Shown piece by piece: positions 1-11,340 of a DNA stretch of 64,000 nucleotides. Every line of letters begins with the position of its first letter. Position 1 is the first letter of the stretch. This DNA is from Lactuca virosa. Its lineage: Eukaryota > Streptophyta > Magnoliopsida > Asterales > Asteraceae. The DNA is taken from positions 409,797,981 to 409,861,980 of the forward strand of contig CAKMRJ010001112.1 of the NCBI GenBank assembly GCA_928212115.1, in the 5' to 3' direction. The notes beneath the pieces were generated by a model, which saw nothing but the letters and a program-made list of their open reading frames with translations, made no database searches and was not told the origin of the DNA. Made by a program: the position numbers and the translations under genes.

Positions 1-487
1 GTGCTCTACGCTAAAAGTATACTTTCAAAAAAATATAAGTATTTTTATAAAAAGTATACGAGCATGCATACATAACAGAATTCGTGTCACTAGTAGAACA
101 GAACAAAAGTATTTGGATGTTGGAGCGCTGTGGTTAAACCTGGGCAGTTATGTAATTATGTCTAGGGTCAATAAGTCTGATCAACTATATCAGTCGAGAC
201 TGACCAACATGTGCTTGGAGTGACTGTGGTGTTACGCAGGCCTAAAACTTACCAAAATCATCCCACATAAAATACTATAGGAGTATTTTAGCTAGAGCCA
301 AATTCAGTATACAGATTCACTCCAAGTGTTGCTACCTCTTCTTCCTTAAGCGATAACTTACTTGCATTAGTAGTCATTCTGTGCTTATCGTTTGGTAGAA
401 CACTTTTGTTATCAGGATGAGATATATCTTGTTTCATATATCTTGAGGACTTACCATCCTCTTCTTCCTGATTGTTTCTAGAAAAAG
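1..487 (+). other. Element A 5' untranslated leader (partial)
   Basis: Non-coding leader between the missing 5' LTR/primer site and gag. Segments such as GTGTCACTAG followed by AGAACAAAAGTATT, and AAAATACTATAGGAGTATTTT, match the leader of element B near 45066-45092 and 45279-45298. After that point A runs only about 190 bp to the gag ATG, while B runs about 1.35 kb and includes an extra reading frame. A therefore lacks that block. Confidence 0.75.
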
Positions 488-3400
488 ATGCCTCCTCGAC
501 GAAGACCCATCAGAAGGAACGACAACACACCACCACCACCACCTCCTCAGTTCGACCCTGTCATGTTTCAGGCAGCAGTTACAGCCGTCGTGACTGCAGC
601 AATGGCACAAGTGAATGCTGGTGGGGATGGAGGTGGAACCGACCCACAGAGACAAGATGGAAGCCAGGGACATCAAAAGGAGTGTTCCTTCAAGGACTTC
701 ATGACTGCAAAACCCAAGTCCTTCGACGGAAATGGAGGTGTCATCGCTCTGACTCGATGTCGAGAAGATCGAATCCATCTTCGAAATTTGCGCCTGTTCC
801 GAAACAAACAAGGTGAAGTTCGCTGCCTGCACTTTCACCGACAGAGCTTTGACCTGGTGGAATGGTCGAGTCAAAACCCTAACCCTGCCAGTGGCTAATG
901 CCATGGGTTGGGAAAGACTGAAGGAACTCATGCTTGCGGAATACTGCCCGAGGGGTGAAGTGCAAAAGTTGGAGCACGAACTCTGGAATTTAAAGATGAA
1001 GGCTTCCGACATCGCTGCCTACACCGCCAGATTCTGTGATCTGGCTCTCCTCTGTCCGGGAATGGTCACCCCGGAAAGCAAGAAAATCGAGAGGTACATT
1101 TGGGGATTGACGCAACCAACCAAGGGGAATGTCTTGGCTGCTAGACCGGCTACATTCGAAAGCGCCAAGGATCTGGCACAGACTCTGATCGATCATGGAA
1201 TCGATCTGGATGAGTCATCAGCGGTCGCTGAGCCGCAAAAGGAGAGTGGTGAGAAGAAGAAGAACTTCTAGAACAAACGCAAGGGTCAGTCTTCGTAGGA
1301 GCCCTCCAAGAAACAACAAGCAGTGGCAGTTCATGCTGTTACTGCTCCTGCTGCTGCTCCAGCTACTGTCCCAACCACCCAATCTCCTACCGGTGGTTAT
1401 GCTGGAAAACTACCCATGTGCAACAAGTGTAACTTCCATCATCACGGACCCTGCCGTGAGTTAAATTGCAACAGCTGTGGAAAGAAGGGACACACAGCTC
1501 GATATTGCAAGGTGCCAACCCAACCAACCAACCAGGCTGCGGGAGCGGGTGCTGGTCAAACTTGTTATGGATGTGGAGAGGTTGGGCACTTCAGGAGAAA
1601 CTGCCCCAAGGCAAAAACTGGTGGCAATACAGGAAGAGTTCTGGCGATGGGCCAGGAGGAAGCGGTCGCTGATCCTACCGTTGTTATGGGTACGTTCCTC
1701 CTTGACAACTCTCATGCATGCATTCTTTTCGATTCTAGTGCGGAGAGGAGTTTTGTTAGTCATGCATTCAAACACCTAATCAAATGTAAATCCCAACCTC
1801 TAACTGAAACATTCACCGTCGAGATGGCTAACGGAAAGAAAGAGAGCACGAACGACATATTCATAGGCTGTACTCTTACCTTAGACAATCATTATTTTTC
1901 CATTGACCTTATGCCTGTCTCCATTAAGAGTTTCGATGTCATTATCGGTACGGATTGGTTAAGCTCCAATCATGCTGATATCCTTTGCTTCGAAAAAGCC
2001 ATTCGCCTCAATCTTCCCTCTGGCGAAACCCTCGTGATCTACGGTGATAAGCTCAGTTCAAACCTCTGTATCATTTCGTGCATCAAAGCTCAGAAGTACC
2101 TGCGGAAGGAATCCCGTGCGTTTGTAGCTCATGTTGTTGATGAGACACAAAAGGGTAAAGACCTCGAGAGCATCCCCGAAGTCTGCAACTTTCCTGATGT
2201 CTTCCCTGAAGATCTCCCAGGAATCCCTCCCGAGCGTCAAGTCGAGTTTCGTATTGACTTGATCCCCGGAGCTACTCCTGTAGCTAAGTCTCCTTACCGT
2301 TTAGCGCCAGCGGAAATGCAAGAGTTATCCAGCCAGCTCAATGAGCTGATCAGCAAAGGATTCATAAGGCCGAGTTCTTCACCTTGGGGAGCTCCGATCT
2401 TATTCGTGAAAAATAAAGATGGATCCTTTCGGATGTGCATTGACTACCGAGAACTGAACAAGCTGACCATCAAGAACCGATATCCCTTACCCAGAATCGA
2501 CGATCTCTTCGACCAACTTCAGGGAGCCAGTTATTTTCTCAAAGATAGATCTGAGATCAGGGTACCATCAGTTGCGAGTTCACGAGAATGATGTGCCCAA
2601 GACAGCATTCCGAACTCGTTATGGACACTACGAATTTATAGTAATGCCCTTTGGTCTGACCAACGCACCGGCAGTATTCATGGACCTGATGAATCGAGTG
2701 TGCCGCCCTTTCCTGGACAAGTTCGTGATCGTGTTCATCGATGATATACTCATCTATTCTCGGAGTGAGAATGATCATAAACAACACTTGAGACAGGTGC
2801 TGGAAACATTAAGGGCGGAGAAGCTATATGCAAAATTTTCAAAGTGTGAGTTCTGGATCAGGAAGGTGAATTTCCTCGGTCACGTGGTTAGCAAGGAAGG
2901 CATACATGTGGACCCTTCAAAGATCAAAGCGATAGAGAATTGGCCTGCACCAAAGACACCCACAGAAATCCATCAATTCTTGGGTCTTGCGGGCTATTAT
3001 CGCCGGTTTATCCAGAATTTCTCCAAAATCGCTAAGCCTTTAACTACCCTGACACAAAAAGGTGTAACCTTTAGTTGGGGAGTCAAGCAAGACACTGCGT
3101 TTCAAACATTGAAGGCCTATGCAGCACACCTATCTTGTACCTGCCCGAAGGGACGGAAGACTTCGTGGTCTATTGTGATGCATCCAATCAGAGCCTAGGT
3201 TGCGTGCTCATGCAACGAGGAAAGGTCATCGCCTATGCCTCGAGGCAGTTGAAAACACACGAGGTCAATTATACAACCCACGATTTGGAGTTGGGAGCAG
3301 TGGTCTTTGCACTAAAGATCTGGAGACACTATCTCTACTGAACCAAGTGCACTATCTTCACCGACCATAAGAGCTTGCAGCACATCTTTGATCAGAAGGA

Positions 3401-5024
3401 GTTAAACATGAGACAACGGCGATGGGTAGAGCTACTCAGTGACTACGAGTGCGAAATTCGTTACCATCCCGGCAAGGCCAATGTGGTAGCAGATGCCCTC
3501 AGCCGAAAGGAGTATTCAGGGCGTAGGGTGAAGGCACTAACAATGACCATCCATTCCCACCTGTCCGCGCAGATCAGAGAGGCTCAGTTGGAAGCCTTAA
3601 AACCTGAGATCATGGCAGATGAAGCCTTGCGGGGAATGGAAAAGAACTTAGAGGTCAAGGGAGACAGAGTGTACTATTTTATGAACCGGATCTGGACCCC
3701 GAAGTATGGCGGGTACAGAGAGGTTGTCATGAATGAGGCTCACAATACTAAATACTCCGTTCACCCAGGTTCGGATAAGATGTATCTGGATCTCAAACAA
3801 CTCTATTGGTGGCCAAACATGAAAGCGGAAATTGCTACTTTCGTGGGCAAGTGCCTGACTTGTGCCAAGGTAAAAGTAGAATATCAAAAGCCCTCAGGTT
3901 TACTTCAGCAGCCGGAAATACCTGAGTGGAAGTGGGAAAGGATAACCATGGATTTTATCACCAAGTTACCCAGATCTCCGAGTGGGCACGACGCAATCTG
4001 GGTAATTGTCGATCAGTTGACGAAGTCCGCTCACTTCCTGCCAATCAAAGAAAACTTCAAGATGGAGAGACTTACACATATATATCTTTGAGAAATAGTT
4101 CGCCTCCATGGGGCACCTGTATCCATTATCTCCGATCGAGATAGCAGGTTTACCTCAAGATTTTGGCAAGCACTACAGAAGGCTCTCGGAACTCAGCTGG
4201 ATATGAGCACGACTTATCATCCACAGATAGATGGACAGAGTGAGAGAACAATTCAGACATTGGAAGACATGTTGAGAGCCTGCGTCATCGACTTCGGCGC
4301 GTCATGGGACACTCATCTTCCTTTGGTTGAATTTTCCTACAACAACAGCTACCATACCAGTATTAAGGCTGCGCCGTTTGAAGCCCTCTACGGCCGCAAG
4401 TGCAGATCCCCTATGTGCTGGGCTGAGGTGGGTGACACGCAACTAGCCAGGGGTCAAGTCCCCGACAGTACTCTCACTGGTCCTGAGATCATCCGAGAGA
4501 CAACTGAAAAGATCGTGCAAATCCGAGAACGACTGAAAGCCTCCCGAGATAGACAAAAGAGCTACGCCGATAAGAGACGAAAACCCTTGGAATTCCAGGT
4601 TGGTGACCGCGTCCTTCTGAAGGTATCAACCTGGAAAGGCATGATACGCTTTGGAAAGCGTGGAAAGCTAAACCCAAGGTACATTGGACCGTTTGAGATC
4701 CTTGCTAGGATCAGCCCCGTAGCATACAAACTCCAGTTACCACGGGAGCTCAGCAACATCCATCCTGTCTTCCACGTATCGAACCTAAAGAAGTGTCTGT
4801 CCGATGAGACACTTGTGATTCCTCTCGACGAGATTGAAATCAACGAGAAACTCAACTTCGTGGAAGAACCGGTCGAAATCATGGACAGAGAGATCAAACG
4901 AACGAAACAAAGCCGCATCCCGATAGTGAAGGTTCACTGGAGTACCAAGCGGGGACCTGAATTCACTTGGGAGCGCGAGGATCAGATGAAACAGAAATAT
5001 CTGCATCTCTTTCTAAATCCATGA
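488..5024 (+). pseudogene. Element A gag-pol polyprotein, disrupted
   Basis: Encodes the capsid-like Gag and the enzymes that copy and insert the element. Gag starts MPPRR with a Pro tract at 488. Three zinc-knuckle motifs lie at about 1419-1604 (CNKC...HHGPC, CNSCGKKGHTARYC, CYGCGEVGHFRRNC). The protease active site reads DSSA at 1731-1742 where DSGA is expected. RT carries FIDD at 2734-2745. RNase H covers about 3130-3520. The integrase HHCC zinc region is about 3738-3870, followed by the DDE core (aspartate in MDFITKLP, aspartate in ISDRD, glutamate in GQSER). The chromodomain-like tail is about 4855-5015. Lesions: frameshifts near 763, 2533 and 3115; in-frame stops at 1269-1271, 1296-1298, 3339-3341 and 4089-4091. 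These were placed by comparison with the parallel copy in element B. Confidence 0.9.
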
Positions 5025-5064
5025 TTTGTATTCTATGCTCGAATTTCGGGACGAAATTCCCTCT

Positions 5065-5077
5065 AACGGGGGGATGA
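5065..5077 (+). other. Polypurine tract of element A
   Basis: AACGGGGGGATGA lies directly before the 3' LTR start at 5078. This purine run primes plus-strand DNA synthesis. The identical tract precedes the 3' LTR of element B at 51231-51243. Confidence 0.85.
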
Positions 5078-5260
5078 TGTGATAACCCGAAATTTCTTTC
5101 GTTCAAATCATTAAAAATAAATCAATTTGGAATTTATTTCTGCTCTTGCCGTCATTATTTTGAGCTTAATTAAATATTCTAGGCTCGGTCCAATTAAGTT
5201 TTGGGTTCAAAATCAAGGTTTCTAAGTCAAAGAATAGCATCCGGGCCAAACCCCCTTCGA

Positions 5261-5965
5261 GAGGAGTTTACGGCCGCAAACTCGAGGTTACGGTCGTAAA
5301 CCCCCCACCCCAACCCTTGGCCGTAAACTCACCCCTATATAAGGGATGAGTGGCTTTCATTTCAAGCTTTAAGCACTCAAAGGACTTTCTCTCTCTACTC
5401 TCTCTCTAAAGGATCTTCAAAATATAAGTGATTCTTCACTTCTATGGTGTTTCAATCCCTTTTCCAGTGATGAATCCATGTTTCATATCATAAATTTCAT
5501 CTTTTTCTAGATCTTCTCTCTCACCAAGAACACCAAGAACACACACTAGTTCTTGGTGACTAAAAACCTCATTCCAAGCCTCTTATAGTAAGTATCTACT
5601 CCCTATGCTTGTTATCTATTAAGAATCACTTGTTTTCACCTAGAAATCGACCTGAAATCATGAACACGAAATGGGTTTACGGCCGTAATCCCTTCAAAGG
5701 CCGTAAACTCCATTTTTGGTCGATTATTGGCCTTTAAACTCTTCCTTGAGCTGGGCACAAGGCTTAGAACACTTCCAAGAGGCTAGAAAGGACCTTGAAA
5801 CACCAAAAATCGCACCTTTCACCAAGTGTTTACTGCCGTAAACACATGGGCCGTAAACCCACAGGCCGTAAACCCATGGACCGCAAACACTTGGGCCGCA
5901 AACTCGTGGGCCGTAAACCCTGTTGGGCCGCAAACCCCTGACCGTACACTCCTGATTACGGCCGC
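5261..5965. repeat. Dispersed GGCCGTAAAC motif clusters in LTR A
   Basis: About fourteen copies or near copies of GGCCGTAAAC (also GGCCGCAAAC, GACCGTACAC), in two groups. Three to four lie at 5265-5330 before the TATA box and about eleven at 5672-5965 after it. Spacing is irregular, so this is not a simple tandem array. Minus-strand reading frames across it (repeats of VYGP/VCGP) are an artefact of the motif. Confidence 0.8.
5336..5342 (+). promoter_or_regulatory. TATA box of element A LTR
   Basis: CCCCTATATAAGGGATG is a strong TATA-type core promoter about 260 bp into the LTR. GGCCGTAAAC copies lie just upstream and again 330-620 bp downstream. The equivalent site in element B reads CCCTTATGTGTGATAT and has no good TATA. 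Confidence 0.65.
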
Positions 5966-7576
5966 AAACTCGCCATCTTCAATCACGTGTGATTCTAACA
6001 CTTAGTTTCAAGTGTTTCCTAGTCCCTAAGGTGGTTTCCTTCCATAACAAATAATTTTAGGTCCTCATCTAATGCATATATGTGTTACCATATGTTAATA
6101 GGATCCACTTGCGTACGAAACATCAGTTGACACTCAGCATCCGCACCGACCTTACGCTCGGATCATACATCAAACTGTGAGTTCATACCCCTACATTTTC
6201 CGTATTTTTGATGTTTTCAGGGGGGAATACAAGCTAAACATAAATGTTTTCAAACTCATGCAAATCTCATACTTTAACCCTTGTGTACTGTGTTGAGCAT
6301 AAGGGACGTTTTCACTAAAATTGCATAAGTTTTCCAGACACGCTATTCACTACGTTATGCATGCAAACTATAATCGGTATAGTTTGGGATTTTCTAAACA
6401 CAACAAGTACAGAAACTTTCACTGCTAAACATATGCACTAAGACAGAAATAGTTTACAGTTTACCTCACTATTTTATCATAGTATTCATAACGGTAATTA
6501 TCACTACATACGGTATACATACAGATTTTCATTATGGTAGAACGCTACTACACTACATGTAAACTAGATTGTACGATACTGTGAGGCGCTACTTCAATAC
6601 TGTACCCTTAGGTATACAGGGATAAATCCTATCATAGTATAACCAGAGTCTCCTAGAGGGAGAGCGTGAGATTTGTGAATAGATCTATTCGGGACTGACA
6701 ATCCCACACCTGAACTGCTAGCTACAGTTAGGCGGGCACGCCTGGGGTGTACAAATGACATTTAACTCGACGCCTGAAGAACGTTGGAAAGGTCTCTAGT
6801 CATATCAAGCATGGTTATACGACTCACATTATGTATGAATCACCTTTAGTTTACAACCTGGCACTCTTCAACAGTTTTATTTATACTAAATAGAACTAAT
6901 ACACACTACAACTGGAGAACTTTCAGGGTTTTCAAACAAAACTGAACATACAATGGTTTCACGTACGGAATACTTATACATCATGATTAGCATTAGCTAG
7001 TCACATGAAGTATTATTTTCGCACATCACTACAGTTTTCAATAACAAACATTCATGGTTTTATACAGACTTGAAAACACTACATTCTCATTTAAGAAAAT
7101 ATCGGATTTTCTTGAAACTACACAAACACTTTTACAACTCATCAACAAGTTTTCATTACAAACTACCGCTTATGAACTCACCAGCTTTATGCTGATATTC
7201 TTTCAAACTGCTTGTATTCTCAGGAAATCAGTAGACAGGTACCTGTTGGATTTTGAGGAGTTGGAGCAATAAGAGTTTTATGTTTATACTTACAAAGCTA
7301 TTTGATGTAATTCAAACAAGTTTCAGACAAAGTTTCAAACTGATGTAAACATTTTTATTTAAGTATTCACTGTAATGGTTGTGTTGCTATGATTGCTATT
7401 ATTAATTGGTTGTGATGCTACACATGACGTCCTCCACCCCAGAACATTTCCGCCATTCTGGTGTTGGGGTGTGACAAAATTCCACCCCTGGAAACGAGAA
7501 TGCAAGGGTAAAATTTGTCCGAGCCAGCATCAGGGAATTGCCTCCAAGCGAAAGCAGAAACCACACTTCATACATC

Positions 7577-7787
7577 TAATTCACCATTAATTTTGTGAAG
7601 CTACGAGCAATAGTAGATCCAGTAGAGCCATTAGAGACTTGTAAAACGCCTGCCGTAAGAATATATACTTCACAATGCACTGAATTTTTTGGGATGTCAT
7701 GAAACATTGAACTCATAATTGAGATAAGCCCATTTGTAGATAATAGTAGGGGCAAGCTGGATATCGAGCAAAGAGGATAATCGCGAC
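7577..7787 (-). pseudogene. Possible exon fragment, unrecognised
   Basis: On the minus strand a pyrimidine-rich stretch ending CATCTGCAG looks like a splice acceptor at 7788-7789. It is followed by about 70 codons open to a TAG. The peptide contains SSLPLLLSTNGLISIMSSMF and ends SFTKLMVN. I recognise no family. It could be the last exon of a decayed host gene, or chance. Nothing upstream on that strand continues it, because a LINE fragment begins there. Confidence 0.25.
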
Positions 7788-7814
7788 CTGCAGATGAGAA
7801 GTAGATAGGGGAAA

Positions 7815-8295
7815 AAAAAACACCACACACACCAAAAGACACACCCCCTCCCTAGCTTACACTAGGATACATAGTCACATCACACAACAAAGAAACCCGA
7901 AAGGAGTGCTACAACAAGCAGCCAAAAACCTAAAGTTTGTCTACCCAAATGAAAAGAAAACACCCACCAAACACACACTAGGCTGCAGCTAGCACGCACC
8001 AAGACACCAAGAGACACACATCGCTATAACCATCCCCAAACCTCCCCCCCCCTCCCCCGGCTTAAACAAGAAAGCTTGTGCTAACAGGGTCGAAACACCA
8101 ATTCCTCCATCCAATAGTCTTGTTCCTTAATCTGGAGTTAATCCAAAGATGGGAGAGAGTTTGTATGTTATTTGCCAAACCTTTATGAGAGGCTTGACCG
8201 TCCGAATGAGCTTTAAGGTTTCTGTGGCTCCAAACTACCCAAATGTATACAAGTATAATGGCTGATTGAAATTTGGCTAGATTACTAGACACCAT
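7815..8295 (-). mobile_element. 5'-truncated LINE (L1-type) 3' end
   Basis: The minus-strand frame at 8062-8295 encodes a peptide with IWVVWSHRNLKAH and SHLWINSR, ending WCFDPVSTSFLV. It resembles the cysteine/tryptophan-rich tail after the reverse transcriptase in plant L1-type LINEs. The roughly 250 bases beyond its stop are G/T-rich and unstructured on the minus strand, ending near a T run, and look like the 3' untranslated region. The upstream end stops in a hairpin at 8250-8371, so only the last fraction of the element is present. It cannot be active. Confidence 0.6.
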
Positions 8296-8371
8296 CTAGC
8301 CCAATTTCAATCAAAATTTGGCTAGATTACTAGACACCATCTAGCCCAATTTCAATCAGCCATTATACTTG
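8250..8371. repeat. Perfect 24-bp inverted repeat around a duplicated hairpin
   Basis: Bases 8250-8273 are the exact reverse complement of 8348-8371. Between them a roughly 44-bp unit (TTTGGCTAGATTACTAGACA ... CCCAATTTCAATCA) occurs twice in tandem and is itself nearly self-complementary. The left arm belongs to the LINE coding sequence, so LINE DNA was duplicated in inverted orientation at its 5' junction. Confidence 0.8.
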
Positions 8372-9190
8372 ATATGACATTATTTTCCCACCTTTATTAT
8401 TTTTGTGATAAGCTCTATTTGTGTTATCTAATGAGTTAAAATTGTCCGTTCAGATTCTTCAAGGATCGTATCAAACAAAAAAACATAAGACAAAAAGTTT
8501 AAATAAATGGTCTCTTAGATTTTGGTTTTTGTCCTTCACTTTTTTTTTTGTTATATATGGATGGTCCTCATGCTTATAATTTTTGCGTGGTTGATTCTTA
8601 TGATTCATTTTGTTACAATCTGAAGTTATTATTTTACCCATAATTAATATTTTATTAGTGTTTATTGTTCATATTTTAGTTTAAATTAATCAAAAAACCC
8701 ATATTTATTTAAACAAATAAACCTTACTAAACCTAAAACCCCATGTGCGTCCACTGACTCCCACACCATTGACTTCATCTTCCACCATGTCTACCTCTGT
8801 CAGAATAGACCCCATAACCACCAACAACCACCACAAGATTAGCCTTCCTCCACCTCCAACCGATCATTTCTACCACTTCATCTCCAACCCTTAAATTTAA
8901 ACATTCTACTGAAATGAATGTATAACAATATTAATAAATCGTTGTAAATATCGAATTTGAGTGGAACAACAATAATATAACCCCAAGTGACATTGATAAT
9001 AAGCCCATAATATTTCATTGGTACGTAGTACCGAAATTAGAAGGCTATATGCCTTAAAAGCAAACAAACAATAATTTAAAATCCAACATAGAAAACATCT
9101 AAACAAAGCATCATTGAGTTGTACAGTACAACTCCACCACTACACCGATAAAATATAAAGCATACGATGCGTTGTGTACAACACTACAAG
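8372..9190. other. Intergenic, nothing recognised
   Basis: AT-rich sequence with short homopolymer runs and no reading frame, repeat boundary or RNA gene that I can support. It lies 3' of the phytocyanin-like gene and should include that gene's 3' untranslated region. Confidence 0.5.
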
Positions 9191-10733
9191 TTATTTAAAG
9201 AGAATTAAGCCGATAAACACGACGATTAGGGCTGGAATCCCATGTAACTGGGGTGCAGATGATGGGGTGGGTGGAGCAGCAGGGTAGTCACGTGGCGGGT
9301 TTACGTGTACAGGCAACTTCAGACCATTTTTGCATTTTTCGTACGATGAACTTGCGAAGTAGCGGATCCCTTCCTTGTCTAGGGGCACTTTATTTACATG
9401 TTCGGTGTACATCTTTATGGGGTTAGCTAGATCACACGAATAGTATTCGTCGATGCTTGCAAGCTCCACGATTGTGTCTTGTGGTGACAAGTACCTGAAC
9501 ACTGCTCTCATGATATTTAAAATAAGTTCGTTGCGTTTTTTCAGTTTTGCATCTATCTATTATAAATTTATAAGCTTAATAGTGAACAATAATAGACCAA
9601 AAAAAAAGATACATGCAACAAAGAGAAACTAATAATAATAATAACAATAATAATAATAATAATATTAATATTAAAATATTAATATTTTTATTTGTACCTA
9701 CTTTCATAATTTATTAAATCTTCAACAAACTATTTTGTACGTGACTTTAACTTGGGTACATTTATAATTTATTTATTTCTGATGGACATAAAGCCACAAA
9801 AGACGCCCACGTACAGTTTACACGAATTCAATATTAATTGTTTTCTTTCTTTATGTGTGTCTATTTTCTGACCGTGTTTCCAAAGACACCTAAATTTGTT
9901 AATATCTAATTAAAAATACAACTTATTTGAGTTTAATCGTGTAGTACAATTTTGTAGTAATCTTCGTTTGTCCTACTAAACATTTCTTCAATCAACAAGT
10001 TGTTTCCTCAATAGTACTTATCATATACTATTTGTTTCATAGTTTAATATATTTTTGACCAAATGACGTAAATGCTTTTAAGTTTAATACAAATATACGT
10101 ATTTATCTTGTATTAAAGCCGGATGCTATAATTTTTCTTTTCAGTTTTACCATTTTGTGTAGTTTTGATCTATTATAAAACCCTTAGTTCGGCAGAAATA
10201 TTCGGTTTTTTTTCTGGTTTATTAAAATCCTTTAGTAAATGTTAAAAAAAAAAAATTGTTGTTTATTGAAATCCTTAAGTTTGAGAGAAATGTTTAGTTT
10301 TACTGGATAAAAAGAATTAAAAAAAAAAGTTAGCAAACTAATAGCTTTAATGAAATTAAAATACACGAAAAATATAACCGCATATATATTTCTACTAAAC
10401 TGTCAAAGTTAATGGATTTTAGGTCATTTGTCCATATATTTTTTTAAAAGAACTTACATCATATGCCTTTATACTTTACTCCTAAAGTATTTTTTGACAA
10501 ATAACTTGGTAGCTGATAGAAACATAAAAGAAACATAAAAGAGAAAAATGATGCTTACAAAGATGGTCTCCAACTCGGTAAATACGGCCGGAAGACCAAG
10601 AGCCGACATCTGTGGTCATATCTGAAGTCCGCTCACCAGAAAGCACATGGTGTACTAACTGAGCTCCGGCAGTATTTCCGCCGGCAACCACCGTGGCAAA
10701 GAAAAGCGCCACCACCAACTTCATTGAAGCCAT
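9191..10733 (-). CDS. Phytocyanin / early nodulin-like protein, two exons
   Basis: Predicted 161-residue secreted, probably GPI-anchored protein. Exon 1 is 10559-10733 (58 codons plus one base) and exon 2 is 9191-9501. The intron of 1057 bp has a GTAAGC donor (10553-10558) and a GCAG acceptor ending at 9502. The first 24 or so residues (MASMKLVVALFFATVVAGG) form a signal peptide. Residues about 25-125 fit the plastocyanin-like fold of plant phytocyanins: WSSGRIYRVGDHL across the splice, FRYLSPQDTIVEL, a disulfide-type Cys in YYSCDLANP, and RYFASSSYEKCKNGLKL. The copper ligands His, Cys, His and Met/Gln are replaced (T, S, E, L), so copper binding is unlikely. A Pro-rich stretch and a hydrophobic tail ending LIVVFIGLILFK follow. 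The single intron at this codon is typical of the family. I chose the ATG at 10733 because it starts the signal peptide; an upstream in-frame ATG lies in the promoter. This is the one intact host gene in the window. Confidence 0.85.
9502..10558 (-). other. Intron of the phytocyanin-like gene
   Basis: GT-AG intron, strongly AT-rich, with an (AAT)n microsatellite at about 9629-9662 followed by a palindromic AATATTAATATT stretch. No coding sequence or mobile element boundary seen inside it. Confidence 0.75.
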
Positions 10734-10782
10734 CTTGTTATCTGTGAATATGAGAAAGAAAATGGAGGCGGGAAGTCGAGGT

Positions 10783-10839
10783 TTTATAAAGACCAAAGGT
10801 AGCACGTGATCTTCAATTAAACTACTTCATCGTCACGTG
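10783..10839 (-). promoter_or_regulatory. Promoter of the phytocyanin-like gene: TATA box and two G-boxes
   Basis: Read on the minus strand, CTTTATAAAACC puts a TATA box (10783-10788) 50-55 bp before the chosen ATG. Two CACGTG G-boxes lie just upstream at 10803-10808 and 10834-10839. G-boxes bind bZIP and bHLH factors that respond to light or abscisic acid in plants (family knowledge); the actual response here is unknown. Confidence 0.6.
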
Positions 10840-11271
10840 AATGGCATTTATTGATTTAAAATAGAAATGGCTTCTAAAGCTAACTAACACCATATTCGTA
10901 CAGTGTACTTCCTTCAATGCATGAATTAAAAATTCGCCATATATAAGTTTGGTGCCGATAACGTTTACGCATGGAATTCCAACTAAAATTTAATGAAATT
11001 GTGTAGGTTAATAATGAAGTAGTAGACAAACATTAGAAAAGCAAAATTTAGGACAGATGACAAAATACTAAAGCAAAGCTTGGCATCGAACATGGGCGAA
11101 CCTAACACTTTTGATCGAGATATTCCCTTCATTCTTTGTCATTCTTTAAAACCTAGAAAATTATCATATTTTATTTTATCTTTCAAAATATATTTTATAC
11201 TAATATGGAGTATTCTTTTTGTGGTGAATAGAAAACCATATATTTTAATATAATTTTTTTAAAAAAATTTA

Positions 11272-11274
<3 letters not shown>
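10840..11274. other. Intergenic, nothing recognised
   Basis: AT-rich sequence upstream of the phytocyanin-like gene. No further gene or repeat boundary seen. Confidence 0.5.

Positions 11275-11338
<64 letters not shown>
11275..11338. repeat. (TA)n microsatellite
   Basis: About 32 uninterrupted TA units. It borders the LTR-like segment that follows; a second TA tract closes that segment on the other side. Confidence 0.95.

Positions 11339-11340
<2 letters not shown>

Larger units (their letters stand above)
1..7476 (+). mobile_element. Ty3/Gypsy chromovirus-type retrotransposon A (5' LTR outside window)
   Basis: A long terminal repeat retrotransposon read on the plus strand. The window opens inside its 5' leader. 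It is followed by gag-pol (488-5024), a G-rich polypurine tract and a 3' LTR that starts TGTGATAACCCG and ends TGTGACA. Domain order is gag, protease, RT, RNase H, integrase, chromodomain-like tail, which is the Ty3/Gypsy order. The tail resembles the Tekay/Del group of plant chromoviruses by family knowledge. The leader and LTR resemble those of element B (34626-53645), so A and B are diverged members of one broader family. The 5-bp target duplication cannot be tested because the left end is missing. Confidence 0.93.
5078..7476 (+). repeat. 3' LTR of element A (2399 bp)
   Basis: Begins TGTGATAACCCGAAATTTC just after the polypurine tract and ends GGGGTGTGACA. The same end in element B (44891-44902) sits next to a tRNA primer site, which fixes the boundary. 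Inside are a TATA box at 5336-5342, clusters of a GGCCGTAAAC motif, and a segment near 6648-6710 (AGAGTCTCCTAGAGGGAGAG) that is shared with the LTRs of B. Confidence 0.88.

Noticed and set aside
434..1012. 192-codon minus-strand frame over element A gag
   Set aside because: It is the shadow of gag on the other strand, with no family features. Similar shadows lie opposite pol at 4562-4918, 31552-32115 and 47445-47942.
5724..6001. Minus-strand frames rich in VYGP/VCGP repeats
   Set aside because: They are produced by the repeated GGCCGTAAAC motif in the LTR. The same effect gives frames at 42916-43140 and 51907-52183.
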